This document shows positions 45,263 to 55,260 of a DNA stretch of 64,000 nt, in pieces; position 1 is the stretch's first letter; every line of letters begins with the position of its first letter. The stretch lies in the NCBI RefSeq assembly GCF_001428845.1, contig NZ_LMIU01000022.1, positions 681,030 to 745,029 on the forward strand, written 5' to 3'. The position numbers and the translations under genes were made by a program. The notes beneath the pieces are model-generated. The model was not told the origin of the DNA. It did no database searches and saw nothing but the letters and a program-made list of their open reading frames with translations. The stretch is from Achromobacter sp. Root83 (GTDB lineage: Bacteria; Pseudomonadota; Gammaproteobacteria; Burkholderiales; Burkholderiaceae_B).

Positions 45263-47050
45263 TTACGCCTTTTCGACGTTACGCAAACGGATGTGCAGTT
45301 CGCGCAATTGCTTTTCGTCGACCTCGGACGGCGCTTGCGTCAGCAGATCCTGAGCGCGTTGCGTCTTCGGGAAGGCGATCACGTCGCGAATCGATTCGGC
45401 GCCGGTCATCATCGTGACGATGCGGTCCAGGCCGAAAGCGATACCGCCGTGCGGAGGCGCGCCGTACTGCAGCGCGTCCAGCAGGTAGCCGAACTTCTCG
45501 CGGGCTTCCTCGGCGCCGATCTTCAGCGCGCGGAACACCTTGCTCTGCACTTCCTCGCGGTGGATACGGACCGAGCCGCCGCCGATTTCCCAGCCGTTCA
45601 GCACCATATCGTAGGCCTTGGCGAACGCCTTGCTGGGATCGGTCTCCAGGAAGTCTTCGTGGCCATCCTTCGGGCTGGTGAAGGGGTGGTGGGCGGCGGT
45701 GTAGCGGCCGTCTTCCTCGTCGTATTCGAACATCGGGAAGTCAACCACCCACAGCGGCTTCCAGCCGGCCGTGAACAGGCCGGTCTTCTTGCCGAATTCG
45801 CTGTGGCCGATCTTCACGCGCAGCGCGCCGATGGCGTCGTTGACGACCTTCTCGCGATCCGCGCCAAAGAAGATGATGTCGCCGTCCTGGGCGCCAGTGC
45901 GCTTGACCAGTTCAGCCAATGCGGCATCGTGCAGGTTCTTGACGATGGGCGATTGCAGCCCGTCGCGGCCCTTGGCCACGTCGTTGACCTTGATGTAGGC
46001 CAGGCCCTTGGCGCCGTAGATGCCAACGAACTGCGTGTAGGCGTCGATCTCGCTGCGCGACATCTCGGCGCCGCCCGGTACGCGCAAGGCGACCACGCGG
46101 CTGCCCGGCGCCGTGGCGGCGGCGGCGAACACCTTGAAGTCCACATCGCGCATGACGTCGGTCATGTCGGTGAATTCCAGCTGCACGCGCAGGTCCGGCT
46201 TGTCCGAACCGTAACGGCGCATCGCCTCCGTCCAGGGCATGATGGGGAACGGCGACGGCAGGTCGACGCCCTGCACCACGCTGAACACGTGACGGATCAG
46301 GTTCTCGAAGATTTCACGGATTTCGAATTCGTTCAGGAACGAGGTTTCGCAATCGATCTGGGTGAATTCCGGCTGGCGGTCGGCGCGCAGGTCTTCGTCG
46401 CGGAAGCACTTGGTGATCTGGTAGTAGCGGTCAAAGCCGGAAACCATCAGCATCTGCTTGAAGAGCTGCGGCGATTGCGGCAACGCGAAGAAGTGGCCGG
46501 CGTTCACACGCGAGGGCACCAGGTAGTCGCGCGCGCCTTCGGGCGTGCTCTTGGCCAGCATGGGGGTTTCGATGTCGATGAAGCCCAACTGGTCCAGGAA
46601 CTTGCGCGTTTCGATGGACACGCGATAGCGCAGCATCAGGTTGCGCTGCATTTGCGGGCGGCGCAGGTCCAGCACGCGATGCGTCAGGCGGGTGGTTTCC
46701 GACAGGTTGTCGTCATCGAGCTGGAACGGCGGCGTGACCGACGCGTTCAGGATTTCGACTTCCTTGCAGAGCACTTCGATCTCGCCCGAGGCCAGCTCGG
46801 TGTTCGCCGTGCCCGCCGGACGCTCGCGCACCAGGCCGGTGATGCGGACGCAGAATTCATTGCGCAGGCGCTCGGCGGTGGCGAAGGCGGCGTTGTCGGG
46901 ATCGAACACGATCTGAGCCAGGCCCGCGCGGTCGCGCAGGTCGATGAAGATGACCCCGCCGTGGTCGCGGCGGCGGTTCACCCAGCCGTACAGGGTGACG
47001 GTCTGGCCGAGATGGTCACGGCAAACCTGGCCGGTGTAGCAGGTACGCAT
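45263..47050 (-). CDS. aspS: Aspartate--tRNA ligase
   Basis: AspS charges tRNA-Asp, and in many betaproteobacteria also tRNA-Asn. The 595-residue protein starts [20 protein letters not shown] with the OB-fold anticodon domain ([20 protein letters not shown]), has class II motif 2 region [20 protein letters not shown] and [18 protein letters not shown], the bacterial GAD insert, and motif 3 [15 protein letters not shown] near the end. ATG 47050 gives the family N-terminus. It lies 40 bases after the DUF502 gene. Confidence 0.97.
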   Translation of the reverse strand: MRTCYTGQVCRDHLGQTVTLYGWVNRRRDHGGVIFIDLRDRAGLAQIVFDPDNAAFATAERLRNEFCVRITGLVRERPAGTANTELASGEIEVLCKEVEILNASVTPPFQLDDDNLSETTRLTHRVLDLRRPQMQRNLMLRYRVSIETRKFLDQLGFIDIETPMLAKSTPEGARDYLVPSRVNAGHFFALPQSPQLFKQMLMVSGFDRYYQITKCFRDEDLRADRQPEFTQIDCETSFLNEFEIREIFENLIRHVFSVVQGVDLPSPFPIMPWTEAMRRYGSDKPDLRVQLEFTDMTDVMRDVDFKVFAAAATAPGSRVVALRVPGGAEMSRSEIDAYTQFVGIYGAKGLAYIKVNDVAKGRDGLQSPIVKNLHDAALAELVKRTGAQDGDIIFFGADREKVVNDAIGALRVKIGHSEFGKKTGLFTAGWKPLWVVDFPMFEYDEEDGRYTAAHHPFTSPKDGHEDFLETDPSKAFAKAYDMVLNGWEIGGGSVRIHREEVQSKVFRALKIGAEEAREKFGYLLDALQYGAPPHGGIAFGLDRIVTMMTGAESIRDVIAFPKTQRAQDLLTQAPSEVDEKQLRELHIRLRNVEKA

Positions 47051-47090
47051 GCGGGATGACTCCGTTGTGTGCTTAGTTTGAGCGTAAGGG

Positions 47091-47756
47091 TTACGAATCG
47101 GCGCGCGGCGCGTCTTGCACGCCAGGCGCCGGAGAGAGCGGGGCCGGCCGGTCCGCGGGCGTCGCCGCCAGGGCCGGGGCGACAACGCCCATGGAAACGA
47201 TGTACTTCAATGCCGCGTCCACGCTCATCTGAAGGTCGATCGCGTCGACGCGAGGCACCATCAGGAAGAAGCCGGACGTGGGGTTCGGCGTCGTCGGCAC
47301 ATACACGCTGATGTGGTCGCCCGGGAGATGGTCGGCCACTTCACCGCTGGGGGTGCCGGTGACAAAAGCAATGGTCCAGGAGCCCGCCCGCGGATACTGC
47401 ACCAGCACCGCGCGGCGAAACGCCTGTCCGTTCGGCGCAAGCACGGTATCGCTCACCTGCTTGACCGAGTTGTAGATGGATCTCACCAGGGGAATGCGGC
47501 CCAGCAGGGTTTCCCACTGGTCCACCATGGTGCGGCCGATCAGGTTGGCCGCGAAGACGCCCGTCAACAGCACCACCACGATGACCAGGACGAAGCGGAA
47601 ACCGGGAATGTCGATGCCGAACAGCGATTCGGACGACAGGAAGCCGGGCACGAACCCTTCCAGGGTGGCGACCAGCAATCCCAGTACCCACACCGTGATG
47701 ACCAGGGGAACCCAGATCAGCAGGCCGGTGATGAAGTACTTCTTGATGACGCGCAT
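47091..47756 (-). CDS. DUF502 membrane protein
   Basis: The 221-residue protein has two membrane helices ([20 protein letters not shown] and [20 protein letters not shown]) and the DUF502 motifs [16 protein letters not shown] and [16 protein letters not shown]. Its function is unknown; it is conserved in proteobacteria and plants. A second ATG six bases upstream (47762) is possible. It sits between fmdB and aspS, as in other Burkholderiales. The C-terminus is Ala/Pro-rich. Confidence 0.88.
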   Translation of the reverse strand: MRVIKKYFITGLLIWVPLVITVWVLGLLVATLEGFVPGFLSSESLFGIDIPGFRFVLVIVVVLLTGVFAANLIGRTMVDQWETLLGRIPLVRSIYNSVKQVSDTVLAPNGQAFRRAVLVQYPRAGSWTIAFVTGTPSGEVADHLPGDHISVYVPTTPNPTSGFFLMVPRVDAIDLQMSVDAALKYIVSMGVVAPALAATPADRPAPLSPAPGVQDAPRADS

Positions 47757-47772
47757 CCGCATCGCGCGCGCT

Positions 47773-48108
47773 CTAGGAAGCGGAGCTGCTGGCAGCGGGC
47801 GCCGCCGGGGCGGCCGAAGCGGCGGGTGCGGCAGCCGGGGTCGCGGCAGGAGCCGCGGCGGGCGTGGCGCCTTCAGCGGGCGCTGCGGCGCCTGCCGGCG
47901 ACGCAGCCTGATTGCCGCCATTGCCGTTGCCACGGAAATCCGTGACATACCAGCCGGAGCCCTTGAGCTGGAATCCAGCCGCGGTCACCTGCTTGGAAAA
48001 CGTGCTTTGGCCGCATTCGGGGCAATCCGAAAGCGGTGCATCGGAAATCTTCTGCAAGACGTCTTTGGCGTGGCCGCAGGCGCTGCATTTGTAAGCATAG
48101 ATGGGCAT
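47773..48108 (-). CDS. FmdB-family zinc ribbon protein
   Basis: The 111-residue protein starts PIYAYKCSACGHAKDVLQKI and has CSACGHA and CPECGQS, the two CxxC pairs of a zinc ribbon within the first 40 residues. The second half is low-complexity Ala/Pro/Ser sequence of about 45 residues and looks disordered. The family is possibly regulatory. ATG 48108 gives the family start; the frame is open upstream. It leads the fmdB-DUF502-aspS group. Confidence 0.88.
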   Translation of the reverse strand: MPIYAYKCSACGHAKDVLQKISDAPLSDCPECGQSTFSKQVTAAGFQLKGSGWYVTDFRGNGNGGNQAASPAGAAAPAEGATPAAAPAATPAAAPAASAAPAAPAASSSAS

Positions 48109-48313
48109 CGAGGGCTCCCAGGCGCAAGCCCGGCAAATCAAAACCCGCCTGTCGCCGCACGGCAAAATCCGGGACGGCGGCTGGGCAAGGCCGGAAAATA
48201 CGGGAAAGTCTTGAATTTTAGCGGTTTTTCATGAAGCGTCGTGTCCGGCCCCGCCGGGCCGGCCCGAAGCCGCCGCTCCGGGGCTGGCCCCCCGGCTTGC
48301 ACGGCCGGTTTCC

Positions 48314-49597
48314 CTAGACGGGAAGCAGGAACATCACGGCCGCCACCAGCGTCGGCCCCAGGGCGGACAGGAACAGGCGGCCCGAGGAAATGGTGCCATC
48401 CGGGAAGTGACTCTTCAGGATGGCGAAACCCGCCGGATTGGGCGCATTGGCGATCACGGTCAGTCCGCCCCCGGTCACGGCTCCCGCCACCAGCATATAG
48501 CGCCAGGCCTCGTTGGTTCCTTCCACCAGCGAACCCAGGTAGGTGAGCGCGGCGTTGTCGGTGATGGCCGTGAGCGCGGTAGCGCCCCAGAACAGCACGA
48601 AGGGCTCCAGCCCGCCCAGCAAGTCCTGCAACCACCATTTCTGCAGTCCACCCAGAACCACCAGTCCGGCCAGGAAAAAGCCCACCATCAGGCCTTCCTT
48701 GATCATCAGGCGGTTCTGGTGGCGCTTATAGGCTTCCGAGAACCCGATGAACATCATCAGCAGGCCCAGGAAGATGGCCGGATGATGCGCCGTCAGCACC
48801 ACGGCGATCAGGAACGCCAGGTGCACCAGCACGACGATCGCCGGCACGGGGGGACGCTTGTCCGCGCCATCGGGCCCATCCACGCCGCCGCCCGTGCCCA
48901 CCGCGCGCTCCATCAGCGCCTTGCGGCAGATGAATGTCAGCAGGCCGGCATTCAGGCAGACCGCCACCGCGGCGCGCCAGCCGAAATGCTGCACCATGAA
49001 GGTGGAATCCCAGCCGAACGTGGTCGCCACCATCAGCACGGGCGGGGCGGCGTAGGACGTGAGCACCCCGCCGATAGACACGTTCACGAACAGCACGCCC
49101 AGGGTCAGGTACTTGAACCCTGCCCGGCCGCTCGTACGGAAGTAGGCGTCCCGCAGCAAGATGGCGGCCAGCGTCATGGCGGCGGGCTCGGTGATGAAGG
49201 AGCCACCCAGCGGCACCAGAGCCATCACCACGAAGAAGGTGGACAGTTGGCGCGGCAAGGGCACCACGCGCGCCACGATCCGCACCAGCAGGCCCACCAG
49301 TTCCAGGATGGGCCGGCTGGCCGCCACCACCATGATGACAAAGACGAACAGCGGCTCCGTGAAATTGCGCGTGTCCATGTACTCGATGGCTTGCGACGGG
49401 CCGGCCAGCGCCGCCATCGTCACGATCAGCGCAAAGGCCCACACGCCGAAGACGGCCTCGACCTCCGAGAACAGATGCCAAAACCCCGCATGCGGTCCGC
49501 CACGATGCGCAAGCCGCGCGAAGAACGGAACCGAAAAGGTATGAAGGACCGCCACGGCGAACAGAACGGTGGCGATGACCTCAAGGGTCTGGGGCAT
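48314..49597 (-). CDS. Putative Na+/H+ antiporter family membrane protein
   Basis: The 427-residue polytopic protein resembles the group annotated as putative Na+/H+ antiporter (ion transporter superfamily). It has SEVEAVFGVWAFALI, a PLGGSFITEPAAMTLAAILL motif in the first repeat and TAITDNAALTYLGSLVEGTN in the second, an inverted-repeat design with a broken helix and an Asp-Asn pair. The transported ion cannot be proven. It stands alone, with about 130 bases before the lipid operon end. Confidence 0.75.
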   Translation of the reverse strand: MPQTLEVIATVLFAVAVLHTFSVPFFARLAHRGGPHAGFWHLFSEVEAVFGVWAFALIVTMAALAGPSQAIEYMDTRNFTEPLFVFVIMVVAASRPILELVGLLVRIVARVVPLPRQLSTFFVVMALVPLGGSFITEPAAMTLAAILLRDAYFRTSGRAGFKYLTLGVLFVNVSIGGVLTSYAAPPVLMVATTFGWDSTFMVQHFGWRAAVAVCLNAGLLTFICRKALMERAVGTGGGVDGPDGADKRPPVPAIVVLVHLAFLIAVVLTAHHPAIFLGLLMMFIGFSEAYKRHQNRLMIKEGLMVGFFLAGLVVLGGLQKWWLQDLLGGLEPFVLFWGATALTAITDNAALTYLGSLVEGTNEAWRYMLVAGAVTGGGLTVIANAPNPAGFAILKSHFPDGTISSGRLFLSALGPTLVAAVMFLLPV

Positions 49598-49728
49598 GTG
49601 AAGGACTTCCGGGAAATGGATTCAAGCGATGCGCGCGCCGCCCGGCAGAGCTTGCCGGACAAGCGTCGCAATATAGCCCAGCGGGCGGCCCCTGTAACGC
49701 AGGGTCAACACTGATCCGCCCGCCCTGA

Positions 49729-50625
49729 CTAGGCGATTGGCGCCGGAGGCTCCCCGCCCTGCTGCGCCGCCTTCATCTCCATCAGCAGGCTGTGCAGCAT
49801 CTCTGTGGACAGCCCGTGCAGCACCAGCCGGTACCCCGCGCGCAAGGTGGACAGCGGCACCAGCGGGTGGCTGTTGTTGACCAGGATCAGGTGCTGCGGC
49901 GCACCCAGCAGCTTGGCGGCATAGATGCCGATGGTCTCGTCGAGCTGCAGCGAATTGGCCGCGCGCCAGAAGTCGTTATCAGTCAGCATGAGCTGATACA
50001 GCGGCGTGAACAGTTCGATGGCGCTTTGCAGGTCCAGGAAATTAAGCTTGCCCTGCGGCATGTCTTCGAGCTTCAGCGGCGGGTCCTGGATCATCGAAAA
50101 ATCGACCCGCTGCGGCGCATGCATTTCCACCCCGGCGTCGCGCATCGCCTGGTTCAGGCGGATGACGAAGTTGAACAGGTTCAGGTCGTGCTTGACGAAG
50201 AGTTCGTCCTTCAGGTCGTCGATCTCCAGCGGCTCGAGCGGCGTGGTGGTGATCGGCACCGGCGAGTTGGCCGCGATGAAGGCCAGGGCCTGCGCGCCCA
50301 GATGGAAGTGCCGCAGGATGAGCCAGTTGGCCTCGGGCGACACGAACCGCTTCAAGCCCCAGGCCAGGATGCGGTGCAACAGCCGGGAATGCGACCAGCG
50401 GCGCGGCAGGAAGGTCTTGATGACCTGGATCAGGATGATGAAGGCGCGCGCCAGCGGACGCAGGAACGGCAGCAGGTACTGGCGGGATGCGCAGCTGGAA
50501 TCCGTCAGCCACGCCTTCTTCACCTTGTCCGGCAGGGGCGTGCTGCGATCCAGGTAGAGCGCGAGCCAGGGGCTGGGATCCGCGGGATCGTATTCCTTTG
50601 CAAGGAAATCAGGCTCTTTGTTCAT
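49729..50625 (-). CDS. Uncharacterised protein, last gene of the lipid operon
   Basis: The 298-residue protein is not one I can assign to a family by eye. It is soluble but has one moderately hydrophobic stretch (FLRPLARAFIILIQVIKTFL) that may contact membrane. The middle has ANWLILRHFHLGAQALAFIA and the C-terminus is a probable helix ending in a Gly/Pro-rich tail. ATG 50625 overlaps the stop of the ketoacyl synthase fusion gene by four bases, so it is almost certainly made with it. The frame is open upstream for 45 codons without likeness to a start. Confidence 0.7.
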   Translation of the reverse strand: MNKEPDFLAKEYDPADPSPWLALYLDRSTPLPDKVKKAWLTDSSCASRQYLLPFLRPLARAFIILIQVIKTFLPRRWSHSRLLHRILAWGLKRFVSPEANWLILRHFHLGAQALAFIAANSPVPITTTPLEPLEIDDLKDELFVKHDLNLFNFVIRLNQAMRDAGVEMHAPQRVDFSMIQDPPLKLEDMPQGKLNFLDLQSAIELFTPLYQLMLTDNDFWRAANSLQLDETIGIYAAKLLGAPQHLILVNNSHPLVPLSTLRAGYRLVLHGLSTEMLHSLLMEMKAAQQGGEPPAPIA

Positions 50626-52544
50626 GCGGCGTCGCCCTCCATCACGTGATGAAACTGCATCAGATAGAGCGCCGCCGTGCGGCGGGCCGTATCCACGATG
50701 CGCTGCTCGGCGCGTCCATCCTCGTCGCAATCCAGCGCCAGCTCCACCGCGGACAGCCACCGCGCCAGGTGATGCTCGTCGTTGTGGCCGTGATATTCCA
50801 GGAAACGGAAGGCATCGGGCGGCAGTTTCAGGCTGGCCTTGAGCAGCGGCAGCAGCGCCGGCACGATGCGCTGTCCGGTGCCCTCGATGATATAGATCGC
50901 ACCCAGCAGGCCTATTGGATCGCGCGTCGCGGCCAGGCCATGCAGATAGGCGTTCAGCGCTTCGCCGCCAGGATTGCGGCGCAAGGCGTCGATGCTATCG
51001 ACCGCGCCGCCCGCGGTGCGATAGTCCTGGAAGAGAATTTCAAAGTCGTTCTGCTCTTCACCCGCGTGCAGGTCGATCAGCGCCGCCAGCGGCGCGTACT
51101 GCTCGGACAACGACGCCGCGCCCTCGCGCATCCATTTGCTGCCCTCGCGGACCTGCGGAATCCAGTTCTCCATCCAGTTCAGGTAATCGGCCGTGGCGAA
51201 CTGGCGGTTGCGCAAGCGCTTGATCACCGGCGTGCGCCATACGCGCGAGCGGTAGTCGTGCCAGATCGCCGCCAGCTCGGTCAGCAATTGCCCCAGGCCT
51301 TGCGGCGCCATGTCGGGGTCGTGCGGCGGCGCGATGGCCTCGGCGTCGCCGCTCAAAGCGTCCTCGCGGGCGGCCGCCACGGGTGCGCCGGCGGGGACCG
51401 GCTTCGCATGTACCGCCTCGGCCTCCAGCAGCATGTAGGCGGCCATGAAACGCCCGGATTCAGGGATGTAGCAGAAGATCTGCTCGCCCGGCTTCACTTC
51501 GCGCGTTTCCAGGAATTCCGCCAGCATGATCAGGATGGACGCCGCCCCCGTGTTGCCGCGCCACGCCAGGTTGCTGAACCAGCGCTCGCGCGGGATCACC
51601 AGACCGGCCTTTTCCATCAGGTCTTCCACTACCGGGATGAACTTCTCGGACGAGTAATGGCAAAGGAAATGATCGACCTGGTCCGGGTCCACCCAGCCAT
51701 CGCGCACCAGCTTGGCGTATTCATGGATGCCGATATCGAACAGGTGCGGAAGCAGGCGGATGTCCTGGCGCAGCGACAGCGCGCCGTCGGACTCGGCCTC
51801 GCTCCAGGACGGGTAGTCCAGATGCCCCTTGCCCCGGTCGGCCGACAGCCCGAGCTGCATGCACACGGGATAGTCGCCGGAAAACGAGCGCTGGTGCACC
51901 CATTTCAAGCGCAGGCGCACGCCTTGCGACGCGCCGGGCAATGGCCGTCCGCTATTGCCCAGCAGCACGGCGCCGGCGCCGTCCGACAGCATCCAGCGCA
52001 GGAAGTGGGCATCGAAATCGGCGTCATAGCCCCGCGCGGCAAAGCGCGATCGCTTGAACAGGCGCGACGGCAGCTCGCTGGCCACGGCCAGGGCGCTGGC
52101 GTGCCCGCCCATCTCCACGCCCTGCGCTGCCACCTGGATGGCCGACACGCCGGCGGCGCAGATGCCATGCACCGACAGCGTCTCCATGGGCTGCGCGGCC
52201 AGCTCGCCCTGGATCATGTTCGAAAATCCCGGCATCAACGCATCGCCGCCGGAGGATCCGCTCGTCAGCAGGGAAACGGCCGACAGATCGGTGTCATGGC
52301 GCCGCAGGCAGTCGCGGATGGCATGGGCCGCGAGCTGCGCGTTGGAGAACACGGTGGCGCCTTCGGGATCGATCGCGTAGTAGCGGTGCTTGATGCCGTT
52401 CTCGGCCAGGATGCGGGTCTTGATCCGGCTGGACATGCGGTTCAGCGGCGCGATGTAGCTGTCCATGGCTTCGTTGGACACGGGCTCGCCCGGCATGAAA
52501 TAGCCGGCGCTCTCCAGGTAGACACGATGAAACGCAATAGGCAT
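50622..52544 (-). CDS. Ketoacyl-ACP synthase III-like domain fused to a haem-oxygenase-like (HDO/TenA-type) domain
   Basis: The 640-residue protein is a fusion. Residues 1-375 are a thiolase-fold KAS III domain with the full triad: C129 in SVHGICAAGVSA, H296 in FLCHYSSEKF and N331 in WRGNTGAAS. An Ala/Pro-rich linker spans about 378-415. Residues 416-640 are all-helical and look like an iron-containing haem-oxygenase-like domain; H493-x2-E496, E554 and the YHGHNDEHH cluster (H585-H592) could hold two metals. Such a pair could condense an acyl chain and then oxidise or decarboxylate it. It is coupled to the downstream gene by ATGA, and follows a desaturase gene. Confidence 0.8.
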   Translation of the reverse strand: MPIAFHRVYLESAGYFMPGEPVSNEAMDSYIAPLNRMSSRIKTRILAENGIKHRYYAIDPEGATVFSNAQLAAHAIRDCLRRHDTDLSAVSLLTSGSSGGDALMPGFSNMIQGELAAQPMETLSVHGICAAGVSAIQVAAQGVEMGGHASALAVASELPSRLFKRSRFAARGYDADFDAHFLRWMLSDGAGAVLLGNSGRPLPGASQGVRLRLKWVHQRSFSGDYPVCMQLGLSADRGKGHLDYPSWSEAESDGALSLRQDIRLLPHLFDIGIHEYAKLVRDGWVDPDQVDHFLCHYSSEKFIPVVEDLMEKAGLVIPRERWFSNLAWRGNTGAASILIMLAEFLETREVKPGEQIFCYIPESGRFMAAYMLLEAEAVHAKPVPAGAPVAAAREDALSGDAEAIAPPHDPDMAPQGLGQLLTELAAIWHDYRSRVWRTPVIKRLRNRQFATADYLNWMENWIPQVREGSKWMREGAASLSEQYAPLAALIDLHAGEEQNDFEILFQDYRTAGGAVDSIDALRRNPGGEALNAYLHGLAATRDPIGLLGAIYIIEGTGQRIVPALLPLLKASLKLPPDAFRFLEYHGHNDEHHLARWLSAVELALDCDEDGRAEQRIVDTARRTAALYLMQFHHVMEGDAA

Positions 52545-52578
52545 GACGGGTCTCTAGTGGGAGTATGAGGATGCGGCG

Positions 52579-53508
52579 CTAGCGGACGTGCTCGGGCGCC
52601 ATGCAGGAACGGCTGCGAAACCGCGGCACGAAAGCGCCCAGCACGAAGACGCGGAACATGTAGGGCACCAACCCGCGTTCGTTCAATGCGGGAAGCACAC
52701 GGTTCCGGTAATGCTCGCGATGCAGGCGGGTCAGTTCGGACCAGTGCGCGCGCGGATGCTCGTGATGCGCGGTGTGCAGGCCGATGTTGAACAGCAGCGG
52801 ATTGACCAGGCCTTCGAAATTGCGCGCGTAGTTCAATCCGGCGGCGTGGCGCGGACCGCCGTCCGCATGCGCGTGCTGCAGATAGTTCGTGGCCAGCAGC
52901 CAATGCAGGCCATGGAGCTGCGGCACGATGACGAACACCAGCGCCTTCGCCGGGTTCACCGCCATCAGCCCGGCCCACAGGCTCAGCCAGACACCGTACT
53001 GCGCCATGCAATAGCGCCACGCGCCGGGCCAGTGGCGGCGCAGCCGGCCCAGCCACGCGAAGAACAGCGGATACAGCACCCGGCCGGCCTGCACCGGATG
53101 AACCACGTAGCCCCAAAGGTGGTTGGTATCGCCCCCGAAGCGGTAAGTGCGCGCCACGTCGCGCGCGCCATGCTTGTAGCGGTGGTGATTGGCCACATGC
53201 GCCGGATAGAACACAAAGGTGGGATGACCCTGCAGCAGCGTGATCCAGAAATCCGTGGCGCGATTGGTCCAGCGGCCCCGCCACATCCGGATGTGCGTGT
53301 GGTTGTGATGGATGACGCCAATGCCCAGCGTCAGGAACAGCATCAGCGCATAGAGCGGCCACCAGAATCCGTGGATCCATTGCCAGGCCGCCAGCGCGGG
53401 CAGCGCGGCCAGGTAGGCCAGGCTCTGCCAGTCGCGCCGGTTGCGCAGCGACGGCAGCCCGCGTGGGTTACGCCCGTCCGCCAAGCGGCTCTCGCTGCCG
53501 GAAGGCAT
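52579..53508 (-). CDS. Membrane fatty acid desaturase
   Basis: The 309-residue protein has the three His boxes of membrane di-iron desaturases: HHNHTH, HVANHHRYKH and HTAHHEHP, plus LQHAH and four hydrophobic helices. It begins with an extended polar N-terminus overlapping the hydroxylase-type gene by 41 bases; a later start is possible but none is clearly better. It precedes the KAS III fusion gene by 34 bases. The double bond position and substrate are unknown. Confidence 0.85.
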   Translation of the reverse strand: MPSGSESRLADGRNPRGLPSLRNRRDWQSLAYLAALPALAAWQWIHGFWWPLYALMLFLTLGIGVIHHNHTHIRMWRGRWTNRATDFWITLLQGHPTFVFYPAHVANHHRYKHGARDVARTYRFGGDTNHLWGYVVHPVQAGRVLYPLFFAWLGRLRRHWPGAWRYCMAQYGVWLSLWAGLMAVNPAKALVFVIVPQLHGLHWLLATNYLQHAHADGGPRHAAGLNYARNFEGLVNPLLFNIGLHTAHHEHPRAHWSELTRLHREHYRNRVLPALNERGLVPYMFRVFVLGAFVPRFRSRSCMAPEHVR

Positions 53509-54244
53509 CCAGTTGGCGTTGCGCCGCCTCGGCCGTCAACCGGGTGCGGAACAGGCGGTCCATGAAGGTGAACTGGAAGCCATAGTTGCCGTTGTAGCAG
53601 GCATGGTGCAGGTGGTGCCGGCGGCTGGCGGCGAACCAATGCGCATACGACACCTTGGGAAAGAAGTCGTAATTGGCATGGCCGATGCAATTGAAGAACA
53701 GGCTGAACAGCGGCACCGACGCCAGCGACCAGAAGCTGAAGTCGTGCAGCACCATCGGCAGCATGATGACATTGCCCAGCATCAGGGCTTCGATGGGATG
53801 AAAGCTGTACGTGGAGAACGGCGTGGTCACGATAGAGCGGTGGTGCGGCAGGTGAAAGCGGCGCAGCGGCCGGGTGTGCAGCAGGCGGTGGTTGACCCAG
53901 AAGTGCACGTCGTTCCACGCGACCAGCACCAGGATTTCCACGGTGATTTTCTGCCAGCTCGCATCCGGATCCAGATGCGCCCACCCCAGTTGCAGCAGTC
54001 CCCAGGGAAAGATCATGCCCGTGCCGAACAACAGCACGGACAGGCCGGATTGAGCGAATTCGCGGCGCAACTGGCCAGGCGCCAAGGGCCGCGGATCCAG
54101 CGGGCGCCCGATGCCCATCGCCGGCAGGATGTGCCGGGTGAGCAGCCAGGTGGCCGCGCCGAAGATCAGATAGATGCCGCCGAAGAACAGCAGCCCCGCC
54201 AGCATGACTTGCCAGGCGGACAAGGCTTCAAAAGCTTGGCCCAT
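53468..54244 (-). CDS. Sterol desaturase/fatty acid hydroxylase superfamily protein
   Basis: The 258-residue protein has four hydrophobic helices and the His motifs of the PF04116-type family: HFWVNHRLLH, FHLPHHR, and HHLHHACYNGNYGFQF. Members use O2 and two irons to hydroxylate or desaturate lipids. It is the first gene of the four-gene lipid operon and overlaps the desaturase. Start ATG 54244 was used. Confidence 0.87.
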   Translation of the reverse strand: MGQAFEALSAWQVMLAGLLFFGGIYLIFGAATWLLTRHILPAMGIGRPLDPRPLAPGQLRREFAQSGLSVLLFGTGMIFPWGLLQLGWAHLDPDASWQKITVEILVLVAWNDVHFWVNHRLLHTRPLRRFHLPHHRSIVTTPFSTYSFHPIEALMLGNVIMLPMVLHDFSFWSLASVPLFSLFFNCIGHANYDFFPKVSYAHWFAASRRHHLHHACYNGNYGFQFTFMDRLFRTRLTAEAAQRQLDAFRQREPLGGRA

Positions 54245-54366
54245 GAACGTTTTGTTTCACCCCGAGAATGGCCGCATCATAAGCAATCCGTCAGCTTCCC
54301 GGTGAGTGAATTACTACCAAATGAATCCGAACACCACAAAGCGCACGGGCCGCGAATCGCTGCGGG

Positions 54367-55260
54367 TTACTGCCAGGGAAACTGGCGGTTCAGCGTTGCT
54401 ACCGCCGCATCCAGGCGCGTGGCGAGCCCCGCGCTTGCCAGCGGCATCGGCAGGCGCAGTTCTTCGGAAAGCAGGCCCTGCCGCGCCAGTTGCGCCTTCA
54501 CCGGTCCGGGATTGGGTTCCGCGAAGGCCAGGTGTATCACCGGCGCCAGCGCGTGGAACAGCGTCCTGGCCAGTACCAGGTCCTGCGCCAGCACGGCGCG
54601 ATGCATCGCCACGAACAGGTCGGGCCGGATATGCGCGGCTGCGGCGATCATGCCGGTGCCTCCCAGGCAAAGCACGGACAGCGATTGCAGGTCTTCGCCA
54701 GCCAGCACGTCCATTGCCCCGTCGGTGATCAGCGCCAGCGTCTTTTCCAGCGACCCGCCACAGTCCTTGATCGCGGCGATGTTCGGATGCGTGGCCAGCG
54801 CCAGCAAAGTCGCCGTGTCCAGCGTCGTGCCGGTGCGGTAGGGAATGTCGTAGAGCACCAGCGGGAAGGCCGAGGCATCGGCCAGGCAGCGGAAATAGGC
54901 GGCGGCCCCCTCCTGCCCCGCGCGCACGTAATACGGCGCGGGCGCCAGGATGCCCGCCAGCGGCCGGGTTCCAAATGCGGACAGGCGTTGCAGCACATGC
55001 CCTTGATGATTGCCCGCCAGGCCCATGATCACGGGCAGCTCGTCCGCCTCGGCCAGTACGGCGTCCAGCACCGCAAGCTGTTCGGCGTCATCCAGCGACG
55101 CGGCCTCGCCGGTGCTGCCGCAAACGACCAGCCCGTCCACGCCCGCCGCGGCATAGTGGCGTACAAGCCGGCGCAAGGCCCCGCCATCCACGGCGCCGCC
55201 GGAAAACGGCGTGACAAGGGGAACCCAGACGCCCTGGAACAGAGATTGATGTGATTGCAT
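54367..55260 (-). CDS. dapA: 4-hydroxy-tetrahydrodipicolinate synthase family protein (DapA-like)
   Basis: The family condenses pyruvate with an aldehyde through a Schiff base; DapA proper makes lysine and diaminopimelate precursors. The 297-residue protein keeps the catalytic Lys (AAIKDCGG), the Tyr/Arg motif YDIPYRTG and APAPYYVRAGQEG, but has CGSTGEAASL where DapA usually has GTTGES. It could be DapA or a paralogue acting on another aldehyde. ATG 55260 was chosen because the longer frame begins inside a region of strong inverted repeats. Confidence 0.8.
   Translation of the reverse strand: MQSHQSLFQGVWVPLVTPFSGGAVDGGALRRLVRHYAAAGVDGLVVCGSTGEAASLDDAEQLAVLDAVLAEADELPVIMGLAGNHQGHVLQRLSAFGTRPLAGILAPAPYYVRAGQEGAAAYFRCLADASAFPLVLYDIPYRTGTTLDTATLLALATHPNIAAIKDCGGSLEKTLALITDGAMDVLAGEDLQSLSVLCLGGTGMIAAAAHIRPDLFVAMHRAVLAQDLVLARTLFHALAPVIHLAFAEPNPGPVKAQLARQGLLSEELRLPMPLASAGLATRLDAAVATLNRQFPWQ

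Noticed and set aside
45293..47059. 588-codon plus-strand frame opposite aspS
   Set aside because: It mirrors aspS on the other strand, with no recognisable domain and a composition typical of antisense frames in GC-rich DNA.
50487..52568. 693-codon plus-strand frame opposite the KAS III fusion
   Set aside because: It is antisense to the fusion gene, with Arg/Gln/His-rich low-specificity sequence and no domain.
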